64,000 nucleotides of DNA, from the NCBI GenBank assembly GCA_046329235.1, contig JAXLVA010000001.1, positions 558,001 to 622,000 on the forward strand, read 5' to 3'. Under the pieces are notes generated by a model that was given only the letters and a program-made list of their open reading frames with translations, ran no database searches and was not told where the DNA came from. Position 1 is the first letter of the stretch, and the number at the start of each line of letters is the position of its first letter. Shown here one piece after another: positions 24,787 through 33,903 of the stretch. Both the position numbers and the translations under genes were made by a program. Source of the stretch: JALONH01 sp046329235 (lineage in GTDB: Bacteria; Bacteroidota; Bacteroidia; Cytophagales; Cytophagaceae).

Positions 24787-25248
24787 TTATTTCTTAAAAC
24801 TCACAACGGTGATACTATCTGCATTCCGCAATGAAGGATCATGTATAATACTCGCTTCTTTGTATTGGCGAATAAAATTCCTAACGGTATCCTTAATCAC
24901 ACCTGTACCTCTGCCATGAACGATGGTAGCTTTTTCTACGCCTAATAATAAGGCATCATCCATCCAAGTAGTAAGTAGGGTAATGACTTCATCTTTCATT
25001 TTGCCACGCACATCCAACTCAAACTGGAAGTGCATCATGCGTTCTTTAGTATCAATATTTGCTGATGTAGTAGAAGTTTCTTCCACTTCTTCTTCCACTT
25101 CATCTTCCTCTACTAAATCTAAATCTTCTAAATTTACTTTTAGTTTTAAAAGAGAAAAGGCTACCTCTGCCGTTCTACCTTTGATAGAAGAGATAGTACC
25201 TACTTCATCTCTACCTTTGATTGCTACTAAATCACCAACTTTGAACAT
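24787..25248 (-). CDS. Stand-alone Smr-domain protein with KOW-like N-terminus
   Basis: 153 residues. An SH3/KOW-like N-terminal domain (GDLVAIKGRDEVGTISSIKG) is followed by an acidic linker (Glu-rich, about 46-60) and an Smr domain (from about 73) with the LDVRG motif (variant of LDLRG) and HGRGTGVIKD. It has the layout of the MutS2 C-terminus without the ATPase. Smr proteins cut or bind branched DNA or RNA, and in some bacteria rescue stalled ribosomes; which applies is unknown. Confidence 0.9.
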   Translation of the reverse strand: MFKVGDLVAIKGRDEVGTISSIKGRTAEVAFSLLKLKVNLEDLDLVEEDEVEEEVEETSTTSANIDTKERMMHFQFELDVRGKMKDEVITLLTTWMDDALLLGVEKATIVHGRGTGVIKDTVRNFIRQYKEASIIHDPSLRNADSITVVSFKK

Positions 25249-25261
25249 AGTGTTATGGAGT

Positions 25262-25297
25262 AAAAAAAAGCCCCACCAAAATAGGAGGGGCTTTTTA
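25262..25297 (-). terminator. Terminator of sucC
   Basis: AAAAGCCCC/GGGGCTTTTT stem with a 12-base loop between the sucC stop (25315) and the Smr gene start (25248). The A-run on the other side makes it symmetric. Confidence 0.85.
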
Positions 25298-25314
25298 TGA
25301 AAATATTATTAAGC

Positions 25315-26526
25315 TTATGAAATAGCTTCTGTAACTAATTTAGCAGCATCTTTCAAAATCACAGCAGATCTAACTTTTAAGCCAGACTCGTTAATGATTT
25401 TAGCACCTTCTTCTGCATTGGTACCTTGTAAACGTACAATGATAGGAATGTTAATGTTACCAATGTTTTTGTATGCTTCTACCACACCGTTAGCAACACG
25501 GTCACAACGAACGATACCACCGAATACGTTGATAAGGATAGCTTTTACATTAGGATCTTTTAAGATGATACGGAAACCTGCTTCTACTGTTTTCGCGTTA
25601 GCTCCACCTCCAACGTCTAAGAAGTTAGCCGGTTCACCACCTGCTAATTTAATAACGTCCATAGTAGCCATTGCTAGACCTGCACCGTTCACCATACAAC
25701 CTACGTTACCATCTAGTTTTACGTAGTTCAAGTGGTTTTCACCAGCTTCTACTTCTAATGGATCTTCTTCAGTGATATCACGGTAGTTGGCTAAATCCGG
25801 GTGACGGAATAAAGCGTTATCATCTAAAGATACTTTAGCATCAACTGCTAAAATTTGATCATCAGATGTTTTTAATACCGGGTTAATTTCCATCATAGAC
25901 GCATCTGAACCTTTGTATGCTTCATACAATGAAGTAACAAATTTCACCATGTCCTTGAATGCATTGCCTTGTAAGCCTAGGTTGAAAGCAATTTTTCTTG
26001 CTTGGAAACCTTGAAGACCTACGGCAGGATCAATAAATTCTTTGAAGATTAATTCAGGAGTGCTGTGCGCTACTTCTTCAATATCCATACCACCTTCAGT
26101 AGAAGCAATGATTACGTCACGTCCAGTTCCTCTGTCTAATAAGATAGACATATATAATTCTTTTGGTTCAGAAGCACCTTTTTGGTACACGTTTGCCGCT
26201 ACCAATAATTGGTTAACTACTTTACCGGATGGGCCGGTTTGGATAGTTACCAAAGTGTTTCCTAACATTTGTTTTGCCTTTTCTTTTACTTCGTCCAGAG
26301 ACTTAGCAATCATTACCCCGCGATGTTCTGTCCCTACGAATTTACCCTTTCCGCGACCACCTGCATGAATCTGTGCTTTAACCACCCAGATGTCAGTTCC
26401 TGTCATTTCTTGTAGCTTCTTCGCTGCTTCCACCGCACTTTCAGGAGAGTTTGCATATAGCCCTTCCCCGATTTTTACCTTATATTTTTTAAGGATTTCC
26501 TTCGCTTGATACTCGTGAATATTCAT
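25315..26526 (-). CDS. sucC: Succinyl-CoA synthetase beta subunit
   Basis: 403 residues, starting MNIHEYQAKEILKKYKVKIG, the conserved SucC head. The ATP-grasp nucleotide part covers the first 240 residues (AQIHAGGRGKGKFVG near 50-65, MEINPVLKT near 204-212), and the C-terminal CoA-ligase part has GGIVRCDRVANGV. TCA-cycle enzyme that makes ATP or GTP from succinyl-CoA with a SucD partner that is not in the window, so sucC and sucD are apart. A good promoter lies 34 bases upstream. Confidence 0.97.
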   Translation of the reverse strand: MNIHEYQAKEILKKYKVKIGEGLYANSPESAVEAAKKLQEMTGTDIWVVKAQIHAGGRGKGKFVGTEHRGVMIAKSLDEVKEKAKQMLGNTLVTIQTGPSGKVVNQLLVAANVYQKGASEPKELYMSILLDRGTGRDVIIASTEGGMDIEEVAHSTPELIFKEFIDPAVGLQGFQARKIAFNLGLQGNAFKDMVKFVTSLYEAYKGSDASMMEINPVLKTSDDQILAVDAKVSLDDNALFRHPDLANYRDITEEDPLEVEAGENHLNYVKLDGNVGCMVNGAGLAMATMDVIKLAGGEPANFLDVGGGANAKTVEAGFRIILKDPNVKAILINVFGGIVRCDRVANGVVEAYKNIGNINIPIIVRLQGTNAEEGAKIINESGLKVRSAVILKDAAKLVTEAIS

Positions 26527-26560
26527 AATCTATTCTACTTATTTGATAAGGGTTAAAGCA

Positions 26561-26591
26561 CGAATCTAAAGGTTTTAGTCCACTTTTCAAA
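26561..26591 (-). promoter_or_regulatory. Bacteroidota-type promoter of sucC
   Basis: Read on the minus strand: TTTG (26588-26591), 19-base spacer, TAGATTCG (26561-26568), one mismatch from TAnnTTTG. Expected start is about 30 bases before the ATG. Confidence 0.6.
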
Positions 26592-26652
26592 GCCTAAAAT
26601 AATATGGTTTTAAACCCATTTTTAGTACATTTATAGTTTACTAAACCGGATT

Positions 26653-27315
26653 ATGTCTGTTATTTTAAAAGCGAGTCAACTTCATAAAAGTTTTGGAAAC
26701 CTAGCTGTTTTGAATGATGTATCATTGGAAGTGCATAAGGGAGAGGTAATTACGTTAGTGGGGGCCTCCGGTGCCGGGAAAAGTACCTTGCTGCATATCC
26801 TTGGAACTCTGGATGTTCCGGACAAGGGAACCGTGGAAATAGCAGGACAAACCATCCAATCTTTATCCGATAAAAAACTCTCCGATTTCCGAAATCAGCA
26901 TATCGGTTTCGTCTTTCAGTTTCATAATCTACTACCGGAATTTACCGCTTTAGAAAATTGTCTGTTGCCGGCTATGATTGCCGGAACGGAAAATAAAAAA
27001 GCAACCGAAAGGGCATCCGAATTATTGAGTTTTCTTGGTTTATCTCATCGCTTAGAACATTACCCAAATCAACTTTCCGGTGGGGAACAACAACGTGTGG
27101 CTGTAGCTCGAGCGTTAATGAATCAACCCGAAATCGTTTTTGCCGATGAACCGAGTGGAAATTTGGATAGTAAAAATGCAGACGAATTGCACGAACTCTT
27201 TTTTAAACTTCGAAATGAGTTTCAACAAACTTTTGTCATCGTAACACACAATCCGCAGTTAGCGGCTTTGTCGGACAGAAGTTATACCATTCACGACGGA
27301 CACATTGTAGTTTAA
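26653..27315 (+). CDS. lolD: LolD-type ABC transporter ATPase
   Basis: 220 residues. Walker A GASGAGKST (about 35-43), signature LSGGEQQRVAVARAL (about 141-155), Walker B IVFADEPSGNLD. The LolD/MacB/FtsE branch is indicated by the length and by FRNQHIGFVFQFHNLLPEFTA. LolD powers release of lipoproteins from the inner membrane, with LolC/LolE, which are not in the window; the specific substrate is inference. It is three bases upstream of recQ. Confidence 0.9.
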   Translation: MSVILKASQLHKSFGNLAVLNDVSLEVHKGEVITLVGASGAGKSTLLHILGTLDVPDKGTVEIAGQTIQSLSDKKLSDFRNQHIGFVFQFHNLLPEFTALENCLLPAMIAGTENKKATERASELLSFLGLSHRLEHYPNQLSGGEQQRVAVARALMNQPEIVFADEPSGNLDSKNADELHELFFKLRNEFQQTFVIVTHNPQLAALSDRSYTIHDGHIVV

Positions 27316-27318
27316 TAC

Positions 27319-29223
27319 ATGGCAATGTCTCCCTTACATATCTTAAAAAAATATTGGGGGTACGGTACTTTCCGTCCGTTACAGGAATCTATTATCCAAT
27401 CTATTTTAGATAAAAAAGATACGATTGCTTTACTACCTACCGGTGGTGGTAAATCTGTGTGTTATCAGGTGCCTGCGCTCATGGGCGAAGGTGTTACTCT
27501 TGTGATTTCACCTTTGATTGCTTTGATGAAGGATCAAGTAGATCAATTGAAAAAACGAGGTGTGACCGCATTGATGATACATTCCGGTATGCACCGTAGA
27601 GAAATCGAAAATGTATACGATCATTTACGTTACGGAAAATATCCACTGGTATATGTATCTCCCGAGCGATTGCAATCAGAATCCTTTCAGCAACTTTTAC
27701 CTCAATTAAATATCCATTTCATAGCAGTTGATGAAGCACATTGTATCTCCGAATGGGGACATGACTTTCGTCCTGCCTATACTCAATTAAAAGAATTACG
27801 AACTTTACTACCGGAGGTTCCAATACTTGCACTTACGGCTACTGCCACTCCAATGGTGCTAGAAGATATTACCCAAGAGTTGTTGTTAGACGAACCGGAG
27901 TTGTTCCAACAAAGTTTTGCTCGTGAGAATCTTTCTTATAGTGCATTAAAGGAAGAAAATAAGGAAGGTCGCATACTGGCGATGTTGTCGAAGGTAAAGG
28001 GTCCGGCTATCATCTATGCACGTACACGTGCGGGGGTGATGGAAGTGTTTTCTTTTTTGCATAAAAAAGGATTTCCAATTACATATTACCATGGTGGTAT
28101 GTCACCAACTGATAGAGCGCTGAATCAATCACTGTTCATGACTGGTAAAGTGAGCATGATGGTGGCAACGAATGCCTTCGGGATGGGAATAGACAAGTCG
28201 GATATTCGTATGGTGATACATGTTGACTTGCCTGAATCCATCGAAGCCTATTTTCAAGAAGCGGGAAGAGCTGGTCGTGACGGACAAAAATCATTTTCAG
28301 TTGTATTGCATCAAGCTTCGGATGAAGAGGAGTTGTGGCGCAAGATTGAATTAGCACATCCCTCTTTAGAATTTATTCGAAAAGTATATCAAGCATTGGC
28401 TAATCATTATCAATTGGCAGTAGGGAGTGGTTTTCTAGAGAGTTATGATTTTCAGTTAGAAACTTTTTCTAAAAAGTTTCAGCTATCAGTGTTAGAAGTG
28501 TACAATGCATTAAAGCGCTTAGAGCAACACGGATTTATCCAGTTGAGTGAAGGTGTGACTCGACCTGATAAAATAAAATTCTCCATTTCGCATGAAGAGT
28601 TATATGCGTATCGAATTAAATATCCTACGCATGAACCATTCATTAAACAGTTGTTGCGAGTAACGGGTGGTGAGGCATACACAACGCATGTGGTTTTATC
28701 GGTTTCCGGATTAGCGAAGGAAATGGGAGTGAGTGCCGGAGATATCCGAAAACGTCTACAATATTTGGACAAAGAAGGAGTGGTGAGTTTTATTGAAGGA
28801 GGAGATAGTCCGCAGATAACTTTTACACAACCACGAATGGATTCGTTGAAGTTACCTTTAAATACACATTTATTGGAAGAACGTAAGCAGCATCATATAG
28901 AGCAAGCGCAGGCTATGCTTGGTTTTTTGCATACCGAAGGCTGTAGGGCTGCTTATTTGTTAGAATACTTCGGCGAAGAGAATCCTAAAGATTGTGGAAT
29001 CTGTGATTATTGTGTGAAGAAAAATAAAGTCACTCAAACCGAAACACACATAGATACGATGGTGCAAGCCCATTTGAAAGTTTCGCCTATTTATGTGCAC
29101 GAACTTGAGAACGTTATCAAAGGAATGGGGAGAGACGAAGTAAGCGAAAGTTTACGACGCTGGATGGATAAAGGAAAGGTAAACTTGCACGATGAAGGTT
29201 ATTATTATTGGATAAAAAAATAA
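27319..29223 (+). CDS. recQ: RecQ-family ATP-dependent DNA helicase
   Basis: 634 residues. Helicase motifs in order: the RPLQ Q-motif (19-22), Walker A LLPTGGGKS (38-46), DEAH (138-141), the motif ATNAFGMGIDKSDIR and the RAGRDGQKS motif. The zinc-binding cysteines (CRAAYLLEYFG, then CGICDYC) lie at about 545-568, after a winged-helix-like stretch, and only about 65 residues follow. The HRDC domain is therefore missing or minimal, and the Zn cysteines are far later than usual, so this is a divergent RecQ, perhaps the short class widespread in Bacteroidota. Confidence 0.93.
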   Translation: MAMSPLHILKKYWGYGTFRPLQESIIQSILDKKDTIALLPTGGGKSVCYQVPALMGEGVTLVISPLIALMKDQVDQLKKRGVTALMIHSGMHRREIENVYDHLRYGKYPLVYVSPERLQSESFQQLLPQLNIHFIAVDEAHCISEWGHDFRPAYTQLKELRTLLPEVPILALTATATPMVLEDITQELLLDEPELFQQSFARENLSYSALKEENKEGRILAMLSKVKGPAIIYARTRAGVMEVFSFLHKKGFPITYYHGGMSPTDRALNQSLFMTGKVSMMVATNAFGMGIDKSDIRMVIHVDLPESIEAYFQEAGRAGRDGQKSFSVVLHQASDEEELWRKIELAHPSLEFIRKVYQALANHYQLAVGSGFLESYDFQLETFSKKFQLSVLEVYNALKRLEQHGFIQLSEGVTRPDKIKFSISHEELYAYRIKYPTHEPFIKQLLRVTGGEAYTTHVVLSVSGLAKEMGVSAGDIRKRLQYLDKEGVVSFIEGGDSPQITFTQPRMDSLKLPLNTHLLEERKQHHIEQAQAMLGFLHTEGCRAAYLLEYFGEENPKDCGICDYCVKKNKVTQTETHIDTMVQAHLKVSPIYVHELENVIKGMGRDEVSESLRRWMDKGKVNLHDEGYYYWIKK

Positions 29224-29227
29224 ACGT

Positions 29228-30151
29228 ATGAATATCGTATTTGTAGATATGGATACCATGGGAGAGATGAAGGAATTAAATCTCTTGAAGAAATTAGGTA
29301 ATCTTACTGTGTATGAAAGTACAACACCGGATCAAGTGGTAGATCGTAGTAAGGATGCTGACGTGGTCATTACGAATAAAGTAGTCTATACAAAAAAAGT
29401 AATCGATGCATTACCTAAATTAAAATTGATTTGTGTAGCAGCTACCGGTACTAATAATATTGATATTGTAGCAGCTACTGAAAAAGGTATTCCGGTGAAG
29501 AATGTGAAAGGATATTCTACATCATCGGTAGTGCAGTTGACATTTGGGGTGATGCTGGAATTGATGTATCAAATGAATTATTACTATGATTATGTTAATT
29601 CAGGAAAGTATAGCAATCAAAATCTGTTTACTCATATTGGTCCCGGTTTATTGGAGTTAAATGGTAAAACCATTGGAATCATAGGAATGGGTGACATAGG
29701 GAAGGGAGTAGCGAAAGTGGCCGAAGCCTTTGGTATGAACGTGATTCATTATTCTACTTCCGGAAAAAATACAAATAGCGGATATACGTCTGTTTCTTTA
29801 TCCGAGTTAGCGAAACAATCTGATGTGGTTTCTATACATGCACCTTTGAATGATCAAACGAAAGGATTGATTGATGGAAAATTTATGGAACAGATGAAGT
29901 CGTCTGCTATTTTGATAAATATGGGTAGAGGTGGAATTGTAGTGGAGAAGGATTTAGTAGCAGCTTTAGATATGAATAAAATTTATGGTGCGGCATTAGA
30001 TGTATTTGAAAAAGAACCATTACCTAAAGAATCATCTTTGTTGGAAGCAACTAAAAAGCATCGTTTGTTATTGACGCCACATATTGCTTGGGCTGGATAT
30101 GATTCACGTGTGAGATTGATAGAAGGTATTGTCAAAAATATTCAAGGATAA
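29228..30151 (+). CDS. D-2-hydroxyacid dehydrogenase (glycerate dehydrogenase-like)
   Basis: 307 residues. The NAD-binding domain has IGIIGMGDIGKGVAKVAE (about 150-167); the catalytic residues are in NMGRGGIVVE (Arg), ALDVFEKEPLP (Glu) and LLLTPHIAWA (His). It is close in layout to HprA/glycerate dehydrogenase. Five bases follow recQ, so the two share a transcript with lolD, though the functions do not obviously connect. Confidence 0.92.
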   Translation: MNIVFVDMDTMGEMKELNLLKKLGNLTVYESTTPDQVVDRSKDADVVITNKVVYTKKVIDALPKLKLICVAATGTNNIDIVAATEKGIPVKNVKGYSTSSVVQLTFGVMLELMYQMNYYYDYVNSGKYSNQNLFTHIGPGLLELNGKTIGIIGMGDIGKGVAKVAEAFGMNVIHYSTSGKNTNSGYTSVSLSELAKQSDVVSIHAPLNDQTKGLIDGKFMEQMKSSAILINMGRGGIVVEKDLVAALDMNKIYGAALDVFEKEPLPKESSLLEATKKHRLLLTPHIAWAGYDSRVRLIEGIVKNIQG

Positions 30152-30152
30152 C

Positions 30153-30190
30153 ATAAAAAAAAGACCACTTCATTAGTGGTCTTTTTTTTG
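30153..30190. terminator. Bidirectional terminator overlapping the ClC gene end
   Basis: Stem AAGACCACT/AGTGGTCTT with A- and T-runs. The stop codon of the minus-strand ClC gene (30173-30175) is in the loop and its last two sense codons form one side of the stem. Confidence 0.9.
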
Positions 30191-31576
30191 ATTAATTTCA
30201 TTTAAGTAACCTTCTTTTAATACATTATAGAACGGACGTTTATCAATATAAGCAGCTACAACATTGGCTACTAAGGCACCAATTAGTAAGAAGAAAATGA
30301 TACTATGTCTATCGGTCATTTCAAATATGATAATGGCGGAGGTAAACGGTGCTCTTGTTACGGCAGTTAAGAATCCTGCCATCCCAACCAGTATCAATAA
30401 GTTGGCATCACTGCCTTCGATATGCATCAGTTGAGCTACCAAAGCACCAAAGCCTGCACCTGAACTTAAGGCAGGAGCGAAGATACCTCCGGCACCACCT
30501 ATCCCGAAAGAGAGTATCAACCCATTTAATCTTACAAAGGGTACATACCATTCTACTGTTTTGTTATCGGAATGTAATAACCGTTCCATAAGTTCTTTAC
30601 CTGAACCCATAGCATCAATTCCAACAAAGTAAATAAATCCGGCTACGATTAATCCGGATAGAATGATGAAGCTTACCTGTTTAAAATTTCCTGATAATGA
30701 TTTGACAAATCGCATGAAGTGAAGAAGAATCGTACACATCTTGCTTCCGGCTATACCGGTAATCAATCCAACCAGTGGGATAGCCAGTAATACATAATAA
30801 CTATTTAAAGAAGTATTAGGCGAACCTAAGTACAAATAAGAACCTCCAAATCCCTGTGCCGTTAATCCGGCAATGATTACAGCGATGAATAGAGTAGATT
30901 TGTATTGGTTGATATGATACTTTGATAATTCTTCAATAGCGAATATGATACCCCCTAAAGGTGTATTAAAGGCAGCAGCTAAACCGGAGGCAGCACCTGC
31001 AACCAATACATTATTCTGTGTTGTTTGCTGCCATTGAGGTGGTATCCAATTTTGAATTTTATTAAAGATGGAACTAGCAATCTGAATGGTAGGGCCTTCA
31101 CGTCCTAGAATTCCGCCACCAATTACTTTTACACAACTGGAAATAAATTTTACGGCAATAACCTTCAGGTTAAGAAATTGATCAATAAAACCTTTTTTCT
31201 CCTGATTGTTCGTTAATTCCAGCGCTGCCATTACTTGAGGGATACCGCTGCCTCTAGAAAATGGAGCAAATCGATTTACAATCCACCAGGATAATAAAAA
31301 AGAAACTGGAGTAGAAATGAAAATAAATAAATGATTTTGCTCAAATATATAATGTGAAAGTTTTTCTGAATAAGTAAAAACTCTACTGTATATAAAGGCT
31401 ACTAAACCTACAATAAAAGATGCCGCTAAAAATGGTAAGAAGCGGACAAGTTGAACACGCATAATGCTGTTCGTTTCTCTAAATTTTTCGTAGGAATTGA
31501 GTGTGTAGGCGTAAGCTTTTTGGAAATATTGATTTCGCCGAATGGATACTAGAATTCTTTTGGATTTGTACTTCAA
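30173..31576 (-). CDS. ClC-type chloride/proton antiporter
   Basis: 467 residues with about ten or more membrane segments. Signature motifs: SRGSGIPQ (107-114), GREGPT (158-163, with gating Glu160), and GGAGGIFAPALSSGAGFG later. An internal glutamate in IIFAIEELSKYH at the place of the E. coli proton glutamate suggests an H+-coupled exchanger rather than a channel. There are no CBS domains. The N-terminus has about 40 charged residues before the first membrane helix, longer than usual. Confidence 0.92.
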   Translation of the reverse strand: MKYKSKRILVSIRRNQYFQKAYAYTLNSYEKFRETNSIMRVQLVRFLPFLAASFIVGLVAFIYSRVFTYSEKLSHYIFEQNHLFIFISTPVSFLLSWWIVNRFAPFSRGSGIPQVMAALELTNNQEKKGFIDQFLNLKVIAVKFISSCVKVIGGGILGREGPTIQIASSIFNKIQNWIPPQWQQTTQNNVLVAGAASGLAAAFNTPLGGIIFAIEELSKYHINQYKSTLFIAVIIAGLTAQGFGGSYLYLGSPNTSLNSYYVLLAIPLVGLITGIAGSKMCTILLHFMRFVKSLSGNFKQVSFIILSGLIVAGFIYFVGIDAMGSGKELMERLLHSDNKTVEWYVPFVRLNGLILSFGIGGAGGIFAPALSSGAGFGALVAQLMHIEGSDANLLILVGMAGFLTAVTRAPFTSAIIIFEMTDRHSIIFFLLIGALVANVVAAYIDKRPFYNVLKEGYLNEINQKKDH

Positions 31577-31652
31577 TGTGGATCGTCTATGTTAAGTTCA
31601 ACATGACACCTACCAATGGTGCAGGAAATACAGTAAAAGGGTGCGAGTATAA

Positions 31653-31668
31653 ATACTTATGTAAGTAT
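31653..31668. repeat. Palindrome ATACTTATGTAAGTAT
   Basis: Perfect 7-bp arms with a 2-base centre in the 148-base gap between the ClC gene and the small protein gene upstream. It may be an operator-like site; nothing else of note is in that gap. Confidence 0.4.
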
Positions 31669-31724
31669 ACTTTTTAAAGATAGAAAAATGAATCAAAAAA
31701 TAAAATCTTGAGTTGATAAAAGTA

Positions 31725-32186
31725 CTATTTCTTTTTTATTCTTGATTTTCCTTCTTTACTCATCGCTAATGAAGAGTTTCTTTTCATTGTTTTAATAAAT
31801 GCTACTTTTCGGAAACGTAGTGCACTCCAATCTTCATCAATAGCAACAGATCGGACTGGTTCATAACCTAATTCTCCTAAACTAGACCAACCAAAATCTC
31901 GATTAATTTCAACTTGATATTTTTTAGAAGTTTTCTTAGGGAAGGCAAACCAAACAATTCCATCTTCATTTAATTTATTATCAATTTTAGAGGAAAGTTG
32001 TTCAACTTCTGTTTCACTTTTGACAAATGAAAGAATAAAGTCGATGCTCTTCACTGTGTCAATATTCTTTTTAATCGAAGTGAATTCTTTCATCGCTTCT
32101 GTTTCTGCTTTAAATTCTATAGGTGCAGAAATTAGAAGTATTTCTTTGTGCGATTTAAAGTTTAATTTCTTGAGTAGTGGTGTCAT
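31725..32186 (-). CDS. Small cytosolic protein, DUF3052-like
   Basis: 153 residues with no signal peptide or membrane segment. Patterns: LISAPIEFK near the start, SKIDNKLNEDGIVWFAFPKKTSK in the middle, and DEDWSALRFRKV near residue 118. The last stretch resembles the conserved end of the DUF3052 family of small proteins, but only by eye. Function is unknown. It is seven bases downstream of the DUF418 gene on the same strand. Confidence 0.7.
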   Translation of the reverse strand: MTPLLKKLNFKSHKEILLISAPIEFKAETEAMKEFTSIKKNIDTVKSIDFILSFVKSETEVEQLSSKIDNKLNEDGIVWFAFPKKTSKKYQVEINRDFGWSSLGELGYEPVRSVAIDEDWSALRFRKVAFIKTMKRNSSLAMSKEGKSRIKKK

Positions 32187-32192
32187 AGATGA

Positions 32193-33377
32193 TTACTTTT
32201 TATCTGTTCCTATCCACGTTAATCGATGCCAAAGTTCTTCTAACGGGCCTCTCTTATGATGTTGTAACCAGTACTTGCAAAATAAACCTTGTGCAATCAC
32301 CATTAGGATTCCTATCCCTAAACACATGGTTGATCCTACATATTTATAGGCTGCCAGTCCAAAGCCGTAATAAACGAATGACCCTAATATAGATTGCAAA
32401 ATGTAATTAGTTAAACTCATCTTGCCCCAAATACTTAATAAGTTCAATTGTTTTTGAATCTTGGTGGTGTAGTATAGTAATAGAAAACTTGCAACTAACA
32501 CCAACATAAAAGCTAAGTTAGACCACATGCCAATAATAGCACTGATGTTGGCTCCTACTATTTTCGATGTGCTATAATATTCAGGATATGTTTTTAAGAT
32601 AAACAACGGAATGAATAGGAGAGCAGAGATGAGTAATGTCTTTTTCCAAAAGGCAATATTTACCTCTGTGAATGCAAATAATTTATTTCGGCCTGCTAAA
32701 TATCCAAGTAGGAATAAACCTAAGGATTGTTCTACGCGGTCATATTCCCAATACCATAATAGAGAAGCAATACGCCCGGTAGTAATATTACTTTTTATTA
32801 GAGCGAACATCGAATCACCTTTTAGGAATTCATCTACCTTCATATAATACGGCATGAAGGCAGGCTCTGCCGGTGTCATATCCGGATGATTCAGTGCATA
32901 AATCACTTTTATCCATAAAATAGGTTGGAACAAAAAGAAAAGAGCAAAGAGAAATATAACTCGATTGCTCAAGTGTGCAAATGGAATAATCAATACACCT
33001 ACCAATGCATATAATACTAATATCTCTCCTTGATAGAATAACGTGTTAATGAAACCAAATCCAAACAACAATAAAAGCCTCCATAAAAATCGAAGTCTAA
33101 AATCCTGACCTGATTTTTCTTGATTGGTAATTTGTATATAAAAGGTAAGACCGAATAGCAAAGCGAAAATGGCATAGGATTTACCTCCAAAGATGAAGAA
33201 GAAAGTGTCCCAAACTATTTTATCTATTTGGTTTAACCATTGCGGCAAATGAGTTGGGAAGTAATACACTTCAAATCGTTCGATGTTATGTAGGAGTATG
33301 ATGGATACTAAGGCAAACCCGCGTAGTGCATCAATCACGAACATTCGTTGGGATAGTTTGGGTACTGTAGTATTCAA
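32193..33377 (-). CDS. DUF418/YeiB-type membrane protein
   Basis: 394 residues with about nine hydrophobic segments. The conserved DALRGFALVSIILLHNIE (about 15-32) and the C-terminal GKMSLTNYILQSILG and GPLEELWHRLTW segments place it in the DUF418 family, acyltransferase-like membrane proteins of unknown substrate. The predicted start at 33377 is TTG; the next ATG at 33344 would shorten the head to right before DALRG, which is less family-like. It is 11 bases after the DUF1801 gene. Confidence 0.88.
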   Translation of the reverse strand: MNTTVPKLSQRMFVIDALRGFALVSIILLHNIERFEVYYFPTHLPQWLNQIDKIVWDTFFFIFGGKSYAIFALLFGLTFYIQITNQEKSGQDFRLRFLWRLLLLFGFGFINTLFYQGEILVLYALVGVLIIPFAHLSNRVIFLFALFFLFQPILWIKVIYALNHPDMTPAEPAFMPYYMKVDEFLKGDSMFALIKSNITTGRIASLLWYWEYDRVEQSLGLFLLGYLAGRNKLFAFTEVNIAFWKKTLLISALLFIPLFILKTYPEYYSTSKIVGANISAIIGMWSNLAFMLVLVASFLLLYYTTKIQKQLNLLSIWGKMSLTNYILQSILGSFVYYGFGLAAYKYVGSTMCLGIGILMVIAQGLFCKYWLQHHKRGPLEELWHRLTWIGTDKK

Positions 33378-33388
33378 TGTTATTGATT

Positions 33389-33781
33389 TTATTTTAAGCG
33401 TTCAAGTTTTCCTTTTCTCTTCACTAGATTTTTGTAATCCCACTGGATGTCTCTAGATTTTTTTAACCAGCGTTTTAATTCAGTAGTTTTTATATCTGAA
33501 AGTTGTTGGTAGAAAATGGAAGCATCTTTGAATTTGCCTCCTACTATATTTAATCGTTCTTCTTCGAAATCAGCGCCACTCCAAAACATAAGTCGAATGC
33601 CGGCTTTCTGTTTGCTGTATCCAACAATAGGGTTCCCATCTAAAAACCAAACAGGGTGGGAGTGCCATACTTTAGATTCGGCTTCCTTAAGAACACTATC
33701 AATCGTTGAACTTAATAAATCGCAAATGGCGATGTCGCTTTCTATCTGTTGAATGTTATAAGCTTCTATTCCTTTGTCCAT
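33389..33781 (-). CDS. DUF1801 (YdhG-like) protein
   Basis: 130 residues from the ATG at 33781; the frame reaches back to 33832 but that extension overlaps the terminator region and is poor. The pattern SKVWHSHPVWFLDGNPIVGYS, then IRLMFWSGADFE and KRWLKKSRDIQWDY, is that of DUF1801/YdhG cytosolic proteins. No enzymatic role is known for the family. It heads a minus-strand cluster with the DUF418 protein and the DUF3052-like protein. Confidence 0.85.
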   Translation of the reverse strand: MDKGIEAYNIQQIESDIAICDLLSSTIDSVLKEAESKVWHSHPVWFLDGNPIVGYSKQKAGIRLMFWSGADFEEERLNIVGGKFKDASIFYQQLSDIKTTELKRWLKKSRDIQWDYKNLVKRKGKLERLK

Positions 33782-33810
33782 AAAAAGTAGATTGTCATAC
33801 CAAGATAAAC

Positions 33811-33840
33811 AAAAAAAGCCTCGGTTCATCACCGAGGCTT
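33811..33840 (-). terminator. Terminator of pgk
   Basis: Perfect 9-bp stem AGCCTCGGT/ACCGAGGCT, loop TCATC, with a T-run on the minus strand. Almost the same hairpin, same loop, is at 42681-42703. Confidence 0.9.
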
Positions 33841-33903
33841 CATATCTATACTCAATTTGCTTTAAGCCTTCAGCTTCTAGCTTTAAACTTTAAACTCTAC
33901 TAA

